From assembly GCA_022701365.1 (NCBI GenBank), contig JAKUHH010000108.1, positions 309,821 through 373,820 on the forward strand: DNA of 64,000 nucleotides, written 5' to 3'. The stretch's first letter is position 1; every line of letters starts with the position of its first letter. This document shows, in pieces, positions 11,828 through 23,188 of this stretch. This DNA is from Mycocentrospora acerina. Taxonomy: Eukaryota; Ascomycota; Dothideomycetes; Pleosporales. Below the pieces are notes generated by a model, which was not told where the DNA came from, did no database searches, and worked only from the letters and a program-made list of their open reading frames with translations. Position numbers and translations under genes: made by a program.

Positions 11828-13669
11828 GATGTGTTGATGAATAAATAAAAAATTATGATCGATTGAACAAAAAAGCGAACGAGTAAATGAATTGAAATGA
11901 ATTTAAATAGATAAACGATTGGACGAGGAAGTCATACTATTGATTAATGTGTTCAGAGAGATAACAAAAAAAGTCAATGAAATAACTGTACAATGGAAAT
12001 GATATTACGAAATCTTAAACAACATATGTGACATGCAAAATAAATCACCAACCTCTTACTCAAACTTGACCCGTGCCAACTTCCACATTTTCTCACTCTG
12101 TCTGTCCCGTTGCCAACACACAAACCACCTTCCGACCTACAGTCCACCACACACCCATTATATATTAGCAAACAACTGCGACACACCACTTACCAACTGC
12201 AACGCCACTAGAATCCAAACACCCCAGGCTACTCACCTAAATAAGAACATTCCCCTCACCCAGACCACACACCTAATGGATACCTACTCATTAACATACA
12301 GATCAAAGGATCCGATTCACAGGCAACTTCCCTCGCCCTCTCCCTCTCCACAACAACGCACTTGCAATTCATCTGGCAGTTACCGGTATGGCGTCGGAAT
12401 TTGCCCTACACAAAGAGGCTCCCTTCATTTCGGTGTTCGTATTCGTAACCGTAAAGATCCCGTCGCGTAGTCGACTTGATCCATGTCGTGGTGTATTGTA
12501 TTTCTTTTCCCGTCGCCAGCATCATCCTCTTCCTTGGGTTCGGAGACTTATTCAAAAACGTGTCGCATGTATACAAAGGGGGAAATTCATACATTCAGAG
12601 TGAAACAGCTAACTGTAAGATGTGAGATGGTGAGTTGTGAACCCTAGTTGTCAAGTTTGATTTAGTATTTCAATTCTAGACTGGCTTGGTGGCTACGAAA
12701 GCATGGTGGAAACACACGAGCACCTTGTTTTACATTGTAAGTTGTACGCAAAAGAGAGGCAGGTACCCGGGAAAAAAATGTTGAGATATCTTGTAAAAAT
12801 AAAGTACACATGGATTTTTTTCATCTTTTAAAAAAAGCCAACTCCACAACACTGCTGCTATTTCCAACTTGCAAACAAAAAAAATTACTCACAACAACTG
12901 CAAGGTAGCCTTTTTTGTTGGTAATCTCTCAAAGGACAAGAAGATAAGGAAACCTCACCACTGCAATAAAACATCTTGGTAGGACCAAGTCACCCCCCCA
13001 AGACTCCATACCAGACGCTTACCAATCTCTCTCTTACACACACCACGATTACCCGCATGCACCGGTAAGTCCCTTCCTCATCTTCCCGATTGACCACCAC
13101 GTCCAATCCAATTTTTTTCCCTCTCTCTCTCTCCCTAGGATAGCCCTAGAACAGAAAGCAGGGTTGCGCTAACACACTCGTGCTTGGTTGCACGTAGTTT
13201 TTCTTGTACAGAGTCTCTGGTAGATTGGTGTAATATAACTTTGTATTTAAATGAGGAGTTGTGTTTAATTGGAAACGGAGGGATTCTCAGATGTCTTGGC
13301 TGTAATATGAGTAATCCTTTGTCTTGGGGGGGTGTTGGAAGCACGAGAGCATGATGGGGAACAAGTTAGATGGATGCATGATTATGATGGTTATGATGCC
13401 GCTACAATACCAGACTATGCACAAGAATCACATGAATTTCACAAGTCAGTCAGTCAGTCAGTCAGTCACTCAATCACACTCAAATCACTGGGCAAAAAAC
13501 ATAATGGACAAGATATTCCCATTGAGGATCCGCAATAAAGCGCTCATAAAAAAGGGGTGTATATATACACAGAAAGGATCAAACAACCAATCATTCGTTC
13601 AACAAACAATCTTCCTCTTTTCACTTGGTATCATAGCACAACAATCCCCTCGTCTGCTTCTCGTAGCAT
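11828..13669. other. convergent intergenic region, amidase / AA9
   Basis: A 1.84-kb stretch between the amidase stop and the AA9 stop. AATAAA-like motifs follow the amidase at about 11840. An interrupted (GTCA)n repeat lies at 13445-13468. Open frames up to 145 codons show no domain, splice support or codon bias. I see no gene. Confidence 0.7.
13445..13468. repeat. (GTCA)n microsatellite
   Basis: Six tetranucleotide copies in the 3' flank of the AA9 gene. Confidence 0.9.
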
Positions 13670-14707
13670 CTACAAGAAGAAGGAGCGGGCGTGGCGGCGG
13701 GCCTTTGCGTTGGACGCAGTCTTCTCCTCGAGCCAAGCAATGAAGGTCTCAATAGTGAAGGTCTGGGGGGTGGTCTCGCCGCTGGCACCGCCGGTGGGTG
13801 TAGCCACGGCGGAAGCGACGGGGGAAGCCTCGGCAACAGCCGTTGCGGTAGCAGAGGCCGAAGCGATAGGGGCAGCGGAGCTGGAGGCGACGGGGGAAGC
13901 AGAAGCAGAGGCTGCGGCAGAGGTGGTAGGTGTGGTGGGAGTGGTGGGGGAGCTGCCGCCGGAGGAAGCACCATCCCAGAGAGCGGGGCCGGGGATGTTG
14001 TACTTGATGGTAGCGGCGTAGGGGTTGAATACGATGCCATCCTCAGTAGGGGTGTACAGATCGACACCAAGAACACCCTCGGGCACGGCAGTTCCGGAAC
14101 CGGTAACCTCGATGTTGAGGCACTGGGGGTAGTTCTGAGCACCGTTGACGGAGCCGGCACCGTGGAGAGCAATAATCTCGTGGCGGAAGACGTACTTTCC
14201 AGCCTTGAGGGTCTGGGGCACAGTGACGGGCCAGGTGTTGTTCTGAGCGATCATCTTGACTGCAGCCCACTGGCCGTTGTCGTAACCACCGGCGTCAATC
14301 TTGGACCACTTGAGGGTAGCCTTGTCAACCGACGCAATATCACCAGAGTAAGGGGCAATGTAGGTGATGACGGGGCCGACGTGGGACTCGGGCCAGGCGG
14401 TCCAGTGGAAATCAATGGTTCCACCGGCAGCGACCTTGGCCAGGGAGTCCGAGGAGTACTCGGATTTGGCGTTCTTGTGGCAGATGATGTCGGTAGTGTT
14501 AAAGGCATTGGGCTCGACGAAGCCGTTGTCGAGGTTCTCGGCGTACCATCCAATGTGCGCAGGGAGTGCCTGCTTGTTCTGCAAGGCGTAGTAGTAGTCG
14601 CCCTTCCAGCCGGTGGTGTAGACGCCATCAATGGTAACACCCTGGGTGGTGCCGTGGGCGAGAGCGGTGGCCGCAAAGGCAGCGAGGGCAGCAACAGACT
14701 TGTACAT
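13670..14707 (-). CDS. secreted AA9 lytic polysaccharide monooxygenase
   Basis: Intronless 345-residue copper monooxygenase (formerly GH61) that oxidatively cleaves cellulose or related beta-glucans in plant walls. A 17-residue signal peptide ends in ALA and is followed directly by His18, the N-terminal copper-binding His of the mature enzyme. The second copper ligand is His109 (PESHVGP); the outer residues His182, Gln191 and axial Tyr193 (AQNYPQC) are in place, and Cys76/Cys196 can form the usual disulfide. The catalytic domain ends near residue 250. A Ser/Thr/Ala/Pro-rich linker of about 60 residues follows. It leads not to a CBM1 but to a short helix-like segment (about 310-330) and a basic ARRHARSFFL tail. 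All key residues are intact. Confidence 0.96.
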   Translation of the reverse strand: MYKSVAALAAFAATALAHGTTQGVTIDGVYTTGWKGDYYYALQNKQALPAHIGWYAENLDNGFVEPNAFNTTDIICHKNAKSEYSSDSLAKVAAGGTIDFHWTAWPESHVGPVITYIAPYSGDIASVDKATLKWSKIDAGGYDNGQWAAVKMIAQNNTWPVTVPQTLKAGKYVFRHEIIALHGAGSVNGAQNYPQCLNIEVTGSGTAVPEGVLGVDLYTPTEDGIVFNPYAATIKYNIPGPALWDGASSGGSSPTTPTTPTTSAAASASASPVASSSAAPIASASATATAVAEASPVASAVATPTGGASGETTPQTFTIETFIAWLEEKTASNAKARRHARSFFL

Positions 14708-16299
14708 TTTGATGTTTAGGCTGAAAGTGGTTTGGGAAGAAGGTTTGAGTGGTTTGAAGTTGTTTGAAGAAATGAAGTGAGAGTTTTTTTAAAGAATGAC
14801 TGCCGGATTCACACAGTGAATGGGACTTTGAATGAGTGTTGGAAAGAATGTACTGGTGAGAAACCAAAGAAGAGATGTGGGATGATTCTCTGGTGCAGGC
14901 GTTGCTCTTCCTATTTATCGTAGCCGCTACATTGTGTCGGCGCTAACACAATATCTCCAAGACTTAGGCAAGATGAAAGTTCATAGTAGTGGAGCCTGCC
15001 ACCCGCAAGGCGAGTCTCTCACTGGCATGTCCTAATCGCACGACACTGGTTTGGTGGACTCTAGCGACATTGTAGGGGTTGGCAGGCGTTCCGTACCTGC
15101 ATCCTGGGCGTTGAAACATAGTCTTCTCCGCTGCATGATGCGATATTCTAAGACTAGTACACGCCGTACGCTGCGTTCCCGGAAACACATTCCAAGTGAA
15201 GGATGCTGGGCGGTTCGAGTCGGCGTCAGTAATCCATGTAATCAATGCATCAGGATCCCTCCCACGCAAAATTGACCTGGAAACAGTGGCACTACCGAGG
15301 TGTTGGTTGTTTCTGTCAAGCGGGCCGCATGACATGTGGCGTTTGTCAAACGCCTCGCGTTCATGGTTCTGGAGTCGCTGGCATGGTATTAATCAACTGA
15401 CAGCGCCAACGTTCATGCCATGACGTTGACATGCGCTGGAACACCTCGACAGCTATAAACAACAAACAGGCCGAATGAACAGAAACATGCGTAGAGGCGC
15501 GATAAACAGAGTCGCCTGAAGTTTCACCCTCCAAGCCAAACCTCAATGTCAAACCACCCCCAGCCTTGTTTTTCATAACAGCGGCATGGATTTGGCTTTT
15601 TCGCACGACTCATCCGCCTAACGGTCACCCTGCAAGCGAGGTTGGACAGAGTGGGTCTTGCGGCGTTTGCATGCTGACTTGGTCTTAGTCAGGGGAACGT
15701 CTCTGTTTCGAACGTGAAACAATGAAATTTCCCCCAATGGAAAGCGGCCCACGATCTGGATGTGGTGCTGCCCGCATCATGGTTCTGATGCTGAAGGATT
15801 CCGCAGATTGAGGCGGGTATATCGGCTTTCGATCGAGGTAGATGTCAGTTAGAGGGTTTGAGGGCTGCGAGTCGTCGAGGGGTTGTTGCCGCTGTTCGCA
15901 AGAAACATTTTGTTTTGCGTGATGCTTTGCTCGACATCGACGTCGTCTATATCGGTCTGGTTCCGATTGATCTTGCTTGTTTTTATCGGTTGTCGCTTGC
16001 GAACTTGACCTCAACACCTCACACTCTCAAAAGTGCGATCACATCTCTAGTGGTAGAGAGATCCCTATAGCTTCAGGGAGAGAAGGAATTGCAACATCCA
16101 GGAAGTCGTTGCATGGCAAAGCTCGAGGGCAGCTTTGTTGGCGGATGCAGCAAACAGAATGAGCGAGGTCTTCCTCCTCTCCTTATATAATATTTTTTTA
16201 TTTCTTCATATCCGCAGTATGACCGCTAAAATGAGCTTACCAGCAAAATGCTCAAAAGGCCGCGCTCAGTCATGCAGGAGCGCTTCCATCAGTCATCGC
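14708..16299. other. intergenic region upstream of AA9
   Basis: A 1.6-kb stretch holding the AA9 promoter (minus strand) and the 3' flank of the next minus-strand gene. A TATTTAT element lies at 14912-14918. No convincing gene is seen; open frames of 60-123 codons lack any recognisable content. Confidence 0.65.
14912..14918 (-). promoter_or_regulatory. candidate TATA-like element of AA9
   Basis: ATAAATA on the minus strand, 205 nt upstream of the AA9 start codon. Consensus match only. Confidence 0.35.
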
Positions 16300-19240
16300 T
16301 CATTCCAGCCACGCCTGCAGCCCACCCATTAGCAACCCCGCAATCCCCAATACCCATCCAGCGACTCCAAACGCGCCCTGAACGTCGCCTTTCTTAATCG
16401 TCCAAAGTATCGCGAACACTGCGCTCCCAATGCCAATCACTACAGCGACTATCCACACACGTGAAGCTAGGAATCCTTCTACGAAATTGATGCCCCACCC
16501 CATACCAAAGTCCAGCCGTTCTCGCCGTTTGGGACACCGAAGATACGTAATTAGTTCGCCATCATAGTCATTGGGATGCCTGAATAGATGGAGAAGATAG
16601 GTGCTGCCGACAGGTGGTAGCAAATCAATCGGTTCAAAGCTATAAGGATGTTGCGAGGGCAATTGCAATTTCTCATCCGTCGGAAGAGTGGAAGCTGCAG
16701 AGGTGAAAGACACAGGCGGCATAGAAGGTGCCGCTCGGATATCAGCAAAGCGATTCCGGTGAATCTCAAACTGGACAAACTCAATGGTAGTCAGACCACG
16801 CAAACGCACCCAGCCGAGCAACCGGCGGTTGAGCTGCTCATAGTGCTCGCGCAAAACGAGTGCCAAGTCTTTATCACTCCTGACACGCGCCTCATTGACA
16901 TCTAGATGAACAATTTTCGGCGTGAAGCGCCCTTCGTTGGCACAAGTGAGGAGCCACGATTCGTCGGGGTAAGAACCTATACGTACACTGAAGGGACTGT
17001 TGGTCCTAATTCGTGAGGGATTTGGCTTGGACGAAGAAGCATTTCGGCCCCAAGATGATGCGCCACCATACGTTGATAACGGAGTTGCAAGTGTGGAGGC
17101 TCTACTCCCTGTATCAAAGATGGAAGACACGGATGATGCGCTACTGCTTCCACTAGCTGGGCCTCTCGATGTGTGAGAATGCCGCCTGTTAAGGTACGCC
17201 TCAAGAAGACGTGCTGCACCAGGTCGACGCTCAACAAAGTCGTCATACAAAGAGTCACCGCAAGCCTAGACTGCATGAGATACGAAAACTACTTTTAGTG
17301 TAGGGTTGGGTACTCACACAAGTCCATCGGACGCGAACGTGTCCTGCCGGAACAGGTGGCTCTGCCCCATAGCTGTCTTGCAGCATCTTGAATCCCCCAT
17401 GAACTCCTTCCGCCAAAGCATTGAATGCCAGACTCCAGAACGTGACTAATGGGTTCTTCCTGTTGACGGGCAAAGACCGTATCTCAAGTTCCGGAGGTAA
17501 TGGTATCTCTCCCACCTTGGACTCATCAACTGGTTCCATAATGCTTGGTATCGGCCTCGGCCTCTCCAACGTATCGTTCAAGTCTTCAATGCCATTAGGA
17601 GCAGCCTCAAAAGCCTTACGAAGCGCGTCTCGCAACTCGCTTGATCCGTCGACTTCCGACCAATTGCCTGAGGACTGCACACGTTCCTTTGTCTCGTGAG
17701 AACTTATTGACGACGGGGATGAAGACGTCGGCTTAAAACTCTTCGGGTGTTTTTTCCTCTTGGCAACTGGAGATGTGTTTGTAGACACTGGACGTGCAAT
17801 GTCTGTTTGAAGTCGCAACTTGGTCTTCAACTTTGATGAAGTATGAAGGTCTTCTGCAGATGAATGACGCACATGTTTTGGCTTCTTTTCGCTGCTTTGA
17901 CGCCTCATATGCTGCCAGGTGTTGTTCTCCGGCGGTGCAAAGTTTTGGTCATCATCATTCCGCGACACAATCCGTTGCCGTATATTTGGTTGAGCAGTCC
18001 GAAAGTCCTGGAACGGCTTAACTGCAGAAGCGCTTAGTATTGAATCCTGCTGCGGACGACGTTTTATTGATTTGTGCGCATCAGACCGTCTCAAATCAAG
18101 GTTTGCTGTCTTTCCTTTGACTCGAACACGCCCGCTCTTTTCGACTCTTCGTACTGGCCCTACGACAGATAGCCCACGCGTCGGCGTTTTGACAATGCTT
18201 GACGTGGAGGATGTTCGTACAGGGAGAAGGGAACTGGGTCTCAATGACGGCTCATAGTCTGTTTCATCGCCGTCCATGCGGCCACGAACCGAATGGATGT
18301 CTGGAATCAAAGTTTCGGCATCGCTGAGACTATCATCAATGATAGAATGCCGCGACAAACGATTTGCAAGCGTTTGGTAAGGCGGTTGGGATTCCGAAGG
18401 AACCGTTGCACGGGCAGAGGCTGAAAGGGGCTTTTGTATGCCTGGTTCATTGGATGTACCGATTTCAAAAACATCAGGCTTTCCAATCACACTGTCACTG
18501 GTGATTATACTCGTGGCTGGGGCAGCGTAGAGTTCTGCCCTTGGTGAAGACGAGTCAAGCTCCAAAGGTGCATCAGCTTCCTCTGCAGTCCCTTGACCTA
18601 GGTCTACTTCGGCGACATCGTTTGGATCTAGACTTGATCCTTTCAACAACCGCACGACGTAGCCCTTGCCCTTCTTCTTGATTCTGGCTTTGATGTCAGC
18701 CAACGTCTTTGATTGCGTCGAGGCCGTTGAATCGCTCCGTGAAAACGTGACATTCCAATCTGGCACCACCTTTTGGAGGAACTCTGAAGGAATGGTGTTC
18801 AAATCCGACCAGCCTTGCTTATCTTGCAAAGGACTTGTGGGTGGACTTTGCTTCCGTGTATGGTAGAGAGTCGATGAATCATTCTTATCCAGATTTCCAT
18901 TAATAGTCGGAGATCTTGCAAATGTCGCCAACTTCTGCGAGCCGTTGTTTGATAAATGATGATTTGCCTCGACATTCACCACCAACTGAAAACGACCCGG
19001 ATGACTCCTATCCTCCTGCAGATCCAAAGTAAAAGGCACCGACTGTGTCTTTTCGTACTGCGGAAGCGGCGTCTCCCGCCCTTTGTCATTCGATATCAAC
19101 TGAGCTTCCACCTGTCGGCTTGTATCAAAATGCAAAGGAACCGGAGCTGCTATCGTGGAAGCCTAGTTACAGCATTGCGCAAACGTCAGCGATTAACCTC
19201 CGGGGCAGACCAAACACCCCGCAGAAGCACAACTCACCAT
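16300..19240 (-). CDS. large fungal protein with two C-terminal membrane helices
   Basis: Predicted 937-residue protein of unknown function, conserved in style with filamentous-fungal proteins. Exons on the minus strand: 19238..19240 (only the ATG), 17318..19162 and 16300..17265; introns are 75 and 52 nt. The first ~600 residues are Ser/Pro-rich and probably disordered, with basic patches. Across the second splice the sequence reads RWTCACGDSLYDDF, followed by a globular segment with a REHYEQLNRRLLGWVRLRGL helix. Two hydrophobic helices close the protein (about 883-905 and 912-932). It is therefore likely a tail-anchored membrane protein. The first exon is chosen because exon 2 is open only back to an in-frame TAG that forms a CTAG acceptor, and no other in-frame ATG lies near. 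I do not assign a function. Confidence 0.8.
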
Positions 19241-20176
19241 TCTCTCTCATTCACATCGTATTCAAATGTTTATTTCTTAGATAAAAAAAAGAGACCCACT
19301 GCCCGGAAACTTAGGACATGTCTCACTCTTTAGCTTTAACCCCTCACTCCTCGCTCCTCACACCTTCCCCCTCCAGTCAGCCGCTCAGCCCCACAGCCGC
19401 ACACCCACCACAAGGGTAACCAGCACAGCCACCCTGACCTGCATTTTCACTTCTCCCCGCTGATTGGCCTGTCGCTATCTTCGCCCCTGCATGGCACGCC
19501 TCAAAAACTCTCATTGACCTATCTGATATTTCCCTCTTCAAGGCTGCAGAAGGAACGACTGTGCAAGCCTCAACGTGCGACGGCAGACTCAGCCTGCGGT
19601 GTGACGGGTTATGGCGGCCGTATTTTGGCTTGGCTTGGTTTGATTTGGTCTGCAGCGGGCCGGTGGATGTGTGTGTGTGTGTAGGTATGTGGATGTTGTG
19701 AACAGGTGGGGGTGTATGTGTGTGTGTGTGTGTATGCATGAAGACGGCCCAGTCATAAGATTTACAACATGTGATGCCGTTATTTTTTTTAAGGTTTGTC
19801 GTTCACGTTGGATGACGGGGGGGAAGTGGCGTTTCGGGATGTAACTAACTAACCAACTAATGAACGCCTCCCCCCCCTCCTCCTTCTTGTCTTTGAATGT
19901 TTTAGATACGTCACATCAAGCATATGCGAACTCGATCCTATCACAATGATAAAAGTTTAATAAAAAAATGCGACCTTGCATCCTTGAAGACAAAGCGCGA
20001 TGCTAAGAAAATAAGATATTTTGCTGGTGGAGATGTACGTATGTATGCATGCATGTAATTCGTGCGTTCGTATTGGACATTATCTACGTGGATATCATTT
20101 TTGTTTTAGAAACTACATATATATATATATATATATATTTTACAATTCCCACAATTCGGTGTTTCCCTTGCACCTC
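19241..20176. other. intergenic region with GT and AT microsatellites
   Basis: About 0.94 kb between the start of the two-helix protein and the stop of the GH93-type gene. It contains (GT)n runs near 19668-19682 and 19717-19733 and an (AT)n run at 20116-20138. No gene is seen. Confidence 0.7.
20116..20138. repeat. (AT)n microsatellite
   Basis: About eleven AT copies about 40 nt past the stop codon of the GH93-type gene, within its probable 3' UTR. Confidence 0.9.
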
Positions 20177-21331
20177 CTACAACTTGGAGATATCCATGAC
20201 GCTGAGTTGGACCTTGTTGGTTGTGCTTGGGGGCAGAGCGCCACCTCCTAGGATGAGCAAGCGCTTCTGGTCCTTCAGAACCCTAATGTGTCTTGTGTAC
20301 GACGCCAATTCAGGCGTATCAACCAGCGTCCATGGTCCCGCGCCAAGCTTCTTGTTGATGTAAACCTGGGTTCCGTTGCCCTTGCCGGTGCCTACTGCGC
20401 CGTGCGCACTGACGATGATGGTTCCGTTCTCTCCGCCGACGGAGCTCCACTCGACGTATGGTGAGCCGATGGGGATGGTGCCGTCGGTAACTGTGACGGG
20501 GATGCCTTCTGCGGCGCCAAAAGCCTCTGGGTCATCCACAATCTTGAAGAAGACTGGGAATTGGTACGAGGTGCGATCAGTAGGGCCGCCGCCGTACTCG
20601 TATGTCATAATGTACTTTCCGTTGGGGAGAAGCTTGACGGTCGGCATGCCAGGGCGGTCGGTGTACCTGGGGTATTTGACGTCGTCCACGACGGGGCCCC
20701 AGGTCTTCAAGTCGGTGGAGGTCTGGTGAACCATCTTCTGGCCGTAGGTCGCGTTGTCACGCTGGTCAGAGTAGTAGCAGATTAGCTTTTTCTGGTGTAG
20801 CATGAGAAACGGCTCCCAAACAGGTGTGAGCCCATTGTTAGGCCTAGCTTCGCCACCAGCAGCAATGTGGGATACGAATTTCCATGTCTTGCCGCGATCA
20901 GTCGAGGCGTAGAGTTCGATCAAGGTTTGGCTCAGGTCGGTGGGGATAGCGCTACCGGACAGCAGCACGGTGCCTTTGGGGAAACCAGCAAATTTCTCAG
21001 GGAGAACGTAGAGGAATGGCTGGTAGCGGAGACCCCAGTTCTTCTGGGTGTCTTCTACGCGGGACAACTCGTTCCACGAGTAACCGCCGTCAGTGGATTG
21101 GTAAATAGGAAAGTAGACTAGAGGCGGCTCCGGGCTGTAGTTTTCCCATGTTGCGAGGAGAGTGCCGTCAGAAAGTTCGGCAGACCGGGCGTAGAGTACA
21201 CGGGGGTCTGTGTAGTTGGATGGCGGAGTATAGATGACACGGCGGGTGAAGGTCAATGGTGCCCTTGACTGCACCTGGGGAGCAGCAGAGACAAGAGGCA
21301 GGAGGCCGAATAGGAAGGTTGACAGACGCAT
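20177..21331 (-). CDS. secreted GH93-type exo-arabinanase / sialidase-fold enzyme
   Basis: Intronless 384-residue protein with a signal peptide (about residues 1-16, ending VSAAP). It has the six-bladed propeller pattern of the sialidase superfamily, with Asp-box-like turns (STDGGYSW, STDRGKTW). The segments DPRVLYARSAELSDGTLLATWENYSPEPP, WGLRYQPF, NGLTPVWEPF and CYYSDQRD match, as I recall them, the fungal GH93 exo-1,5-alpha-L-arabinanase family, which releases arabinobiose from arabinan side chains of pectin. The length fits the family. No binding module is present. A TATA run lies 52-65 nt upstream. With the AA9 enzyme 6 kb away it suggests a plant-wall-degrading lifestyle, though the two are not a cluster. 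A related non-GH93 sialidase-fold enzyme is the main alternative. Confidence 0.85.
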   Translation of the reverse strand: MRLSTFLFGLLPLVSAAPQVQSRAPLTFTRRVIYTPPSNYTDPRVLYARSAELSDGTLLATWENYSPEPPLVYFPIYQSTDGGYSWNELSRVEDTQKNWGLRYQPFLYVLPEKFAGFPKGTVLLSGSAIPTDLSQTLIELYASTDRGKTWKFVSHIAAGGEARPNNGLTPVWEPFLMLHQKKLICYYSDQRDNATYGQKMVHQTSTDLKTWGPVVDDVKYPRYTDRPGMPTVKLLPNGKYIMTYEYGGGPTDRTSYQFPVFFKIVDDPEAFGAAEGIPVTVTDGTIPIGSPYVEWSSVGGENGTIIVSAHGAVGTGKGNGTQVYINKKLGAGPWTLVDTPELASYTRHIRVLKDQKRLLILGGGALPPSTTNKVQLSVMDISKL

Positions 21332-22270
21332 CTTGGGGGAGAGATCGACACGATGAAAGAAATGCAGCAGTGAGGGCGATCAAATATATATATATAACAT
21401 ATGCAACAAGCTTGACTACCTCGTGTTGATACTGTCCATCTTGGATAGCATACCGCAACGGGATTTGCTCCGTGACTAGCCCAGCAGTACCGGATGTTTT
21501 TTTCAGTAGCATCAACTGCTCCTGTCCCAACTCCAATGCACTGATTTGCGGGGAATCTCAATGCCGTAGAACGGGTGAAGGCCATGCTTAGTTTGCGGGG
21601 AAGCAGGGCAGCAATGATAGTCCGAAAGGGCAAGGTTATGCATATTTGTGAGCGCCAAGACGCGGAGGAAACGCTGATCAGGCAGTATGCGAGCAAGCGC
21701 TGAACTCACTCGCAAGACTGCTAGCTCGGCGATGGGAGAAGGCAGGCCGAGAAATATGGGTGGCTAGGTTAAAGTCGATAGAAATGCCGGATGCAAATTA
21801 ATAAATGACGTGACAATATGAACGAATTGGGAAGAGTATGTCACGCCTGCAGATATCTGTACACGAAATCCAGTGACATGTTTTCGTTCCACTTCATTAA
21901 CCCTACTTACAATCAAACTACGACCTGACTGTAGCATTACCTAGGCAGACCGGCCATACCATAATAACACAAGCAGAAACATGAGATGTACTGGTCGCTT
22001 TGTGCATTAAGGTCCCCTACTCGTGGTAGGTGGACACGCAAGAATACGGGAGCGTGATGAAGACCGTGGCCGGGATGAGCATCAACCCAGGAAGCAGCCA
22101 GCAGCCAGCAGCTTCGTCATTTTGAACGTTTCGAGACATGGTTACAGATTCATAGATTATCCATAATGAGCTTCAATTCAAAACGCCTCGCTTCCTGGGT
22201 ATCAAAATATGTTCGGGAAAAGACAAAAGTGGGCGGGCACTGTTCGTGATCCACTCTGGATCACGATATG
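21332..22270. other. intergenic region, GH93 / SSU72
   Basis: About 0.94 kb upstream of the GH93-type gene and downstream of SSU72 (both minus strand). It holds the AT-rich core promoter at 21383-21396. Other open frames are not supported. Confidence 0.65.
21383..21396 (-). promoter_or_regulatory. candidate TATA element of the GH93 gene
   Basis: A 14-nt alternating AT run ending 52 nt upstream of the ATG at 21331. The spacing suits a short 5' UTR. Confidence 0.4.
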
Positions 22271-23188
22271 CTAGAACCAGGCCAAACTCCACAGCGCAGG
22301 CATATGCGGCCATCTCTCTTGCCATGCAGCAAGAATATCAGGAACCTTCTCATCAAAGCCTGATCGAGCTGCTCCCCCACCAGCAGCCCATCCACTCTCA
22401 CCATGTTCTTCTCGCTCCTTGCCGGCAGCCTCATTCAGTCGCAGTGCCAGGTCAAGGATGGCCTTGCCTCCAACAAGCGCCTCTTCATGATTATCTCTAA
22501 TGTCTACATTGAAAACATGAACAGGGCGGTTGAGCTTCCCGCCTTTGTTGTGCAAATCTTCTAGCACAGCGTCGAAGCAACGCTCTTCACATGTGATAAC
22601 AACGTCAACAACGCCAGCCTCGGTACCCTGGAAGCCCTTGTCATCGCCGTGTTCCAGGCGAGGCTTACCAGGAACCCAATCTTGGAATCGCTCTGGGAAG
22701 CCCTTGATATTGAGGTTGCGACCGAGCATGTTCAACAAACCATTGTGTGTGTAGAGAGCCGTGTTCTGATCGGCAAGCTCATCATGAATAGCACGGTAAG
22801 TGGTGCTGTTGAAGTTGTAGACATTAGGCTGGGTAATGGTTGGGCCAGGAAGGCGCACAAGCGATCCTGTACCAAAAGAGATGGTGGGCAAATTAGCAGA
22901 TGCCAGTTGCAGATGAGCTTCCATAGATCTGTTCACATTAGCTATTGATCAAGGAATATAAGACGTGATAGCATACCGGTTCTGGTTGCTCGCACACACG
23001 GTGCAGAACTTCAACTTGAACTTGTCATCAGACACTGTGTTGATGTTGTTGTTGATGTTGTTGTTGGCAGATGCGTCATCCGCACCATCCACGTCGACGG
23101 AGGATTGAGGCTCCGTCGGTGGCGGTGGAGGTGGTGGAGGCGCAGGCTGCTGCTGCTGCCTCGCCCGCAGCCTAGGATCAGCCGACAT
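22271..23188 (-). CDS. SSU72: Ssu72 RNA polymerase II CTD phosphatase
   Basis: Predicted 289-residue phosphatase that removes phosphate from Ser5 (and Ser7) of the Pol II CTD and works with the cleavage/polyadenylation factor. Exons on the minus strand: 22977..23188 and 22271..22928, with a 48-nt intron. The intron splits the Arg codon of the active-site loop. The low-molecular-weight-phosphatase-like CX5R loop is complete (Cys65 to Arg71, CASNQNR) and is followed by SMEAH, a hallmark of the family. The conserved DVVITCEER segment follows later. The protein is longer than usual (yeast Ssu72 is about 206 residues). The N-terminus adds about 55 residues rich in Gln, Pro and Asn, and a Gly-rich insert sits near the C-terminus. 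It is divergent from the SH3 gene, 1.96 kb away. Confidence 0.95.

Noticed and set aside
13691..14719. 342-codon open frame on the + strand
   Set aside because: Antisense shadow of the AA9 gene, with Gly/Val-rich sequence and no domain.
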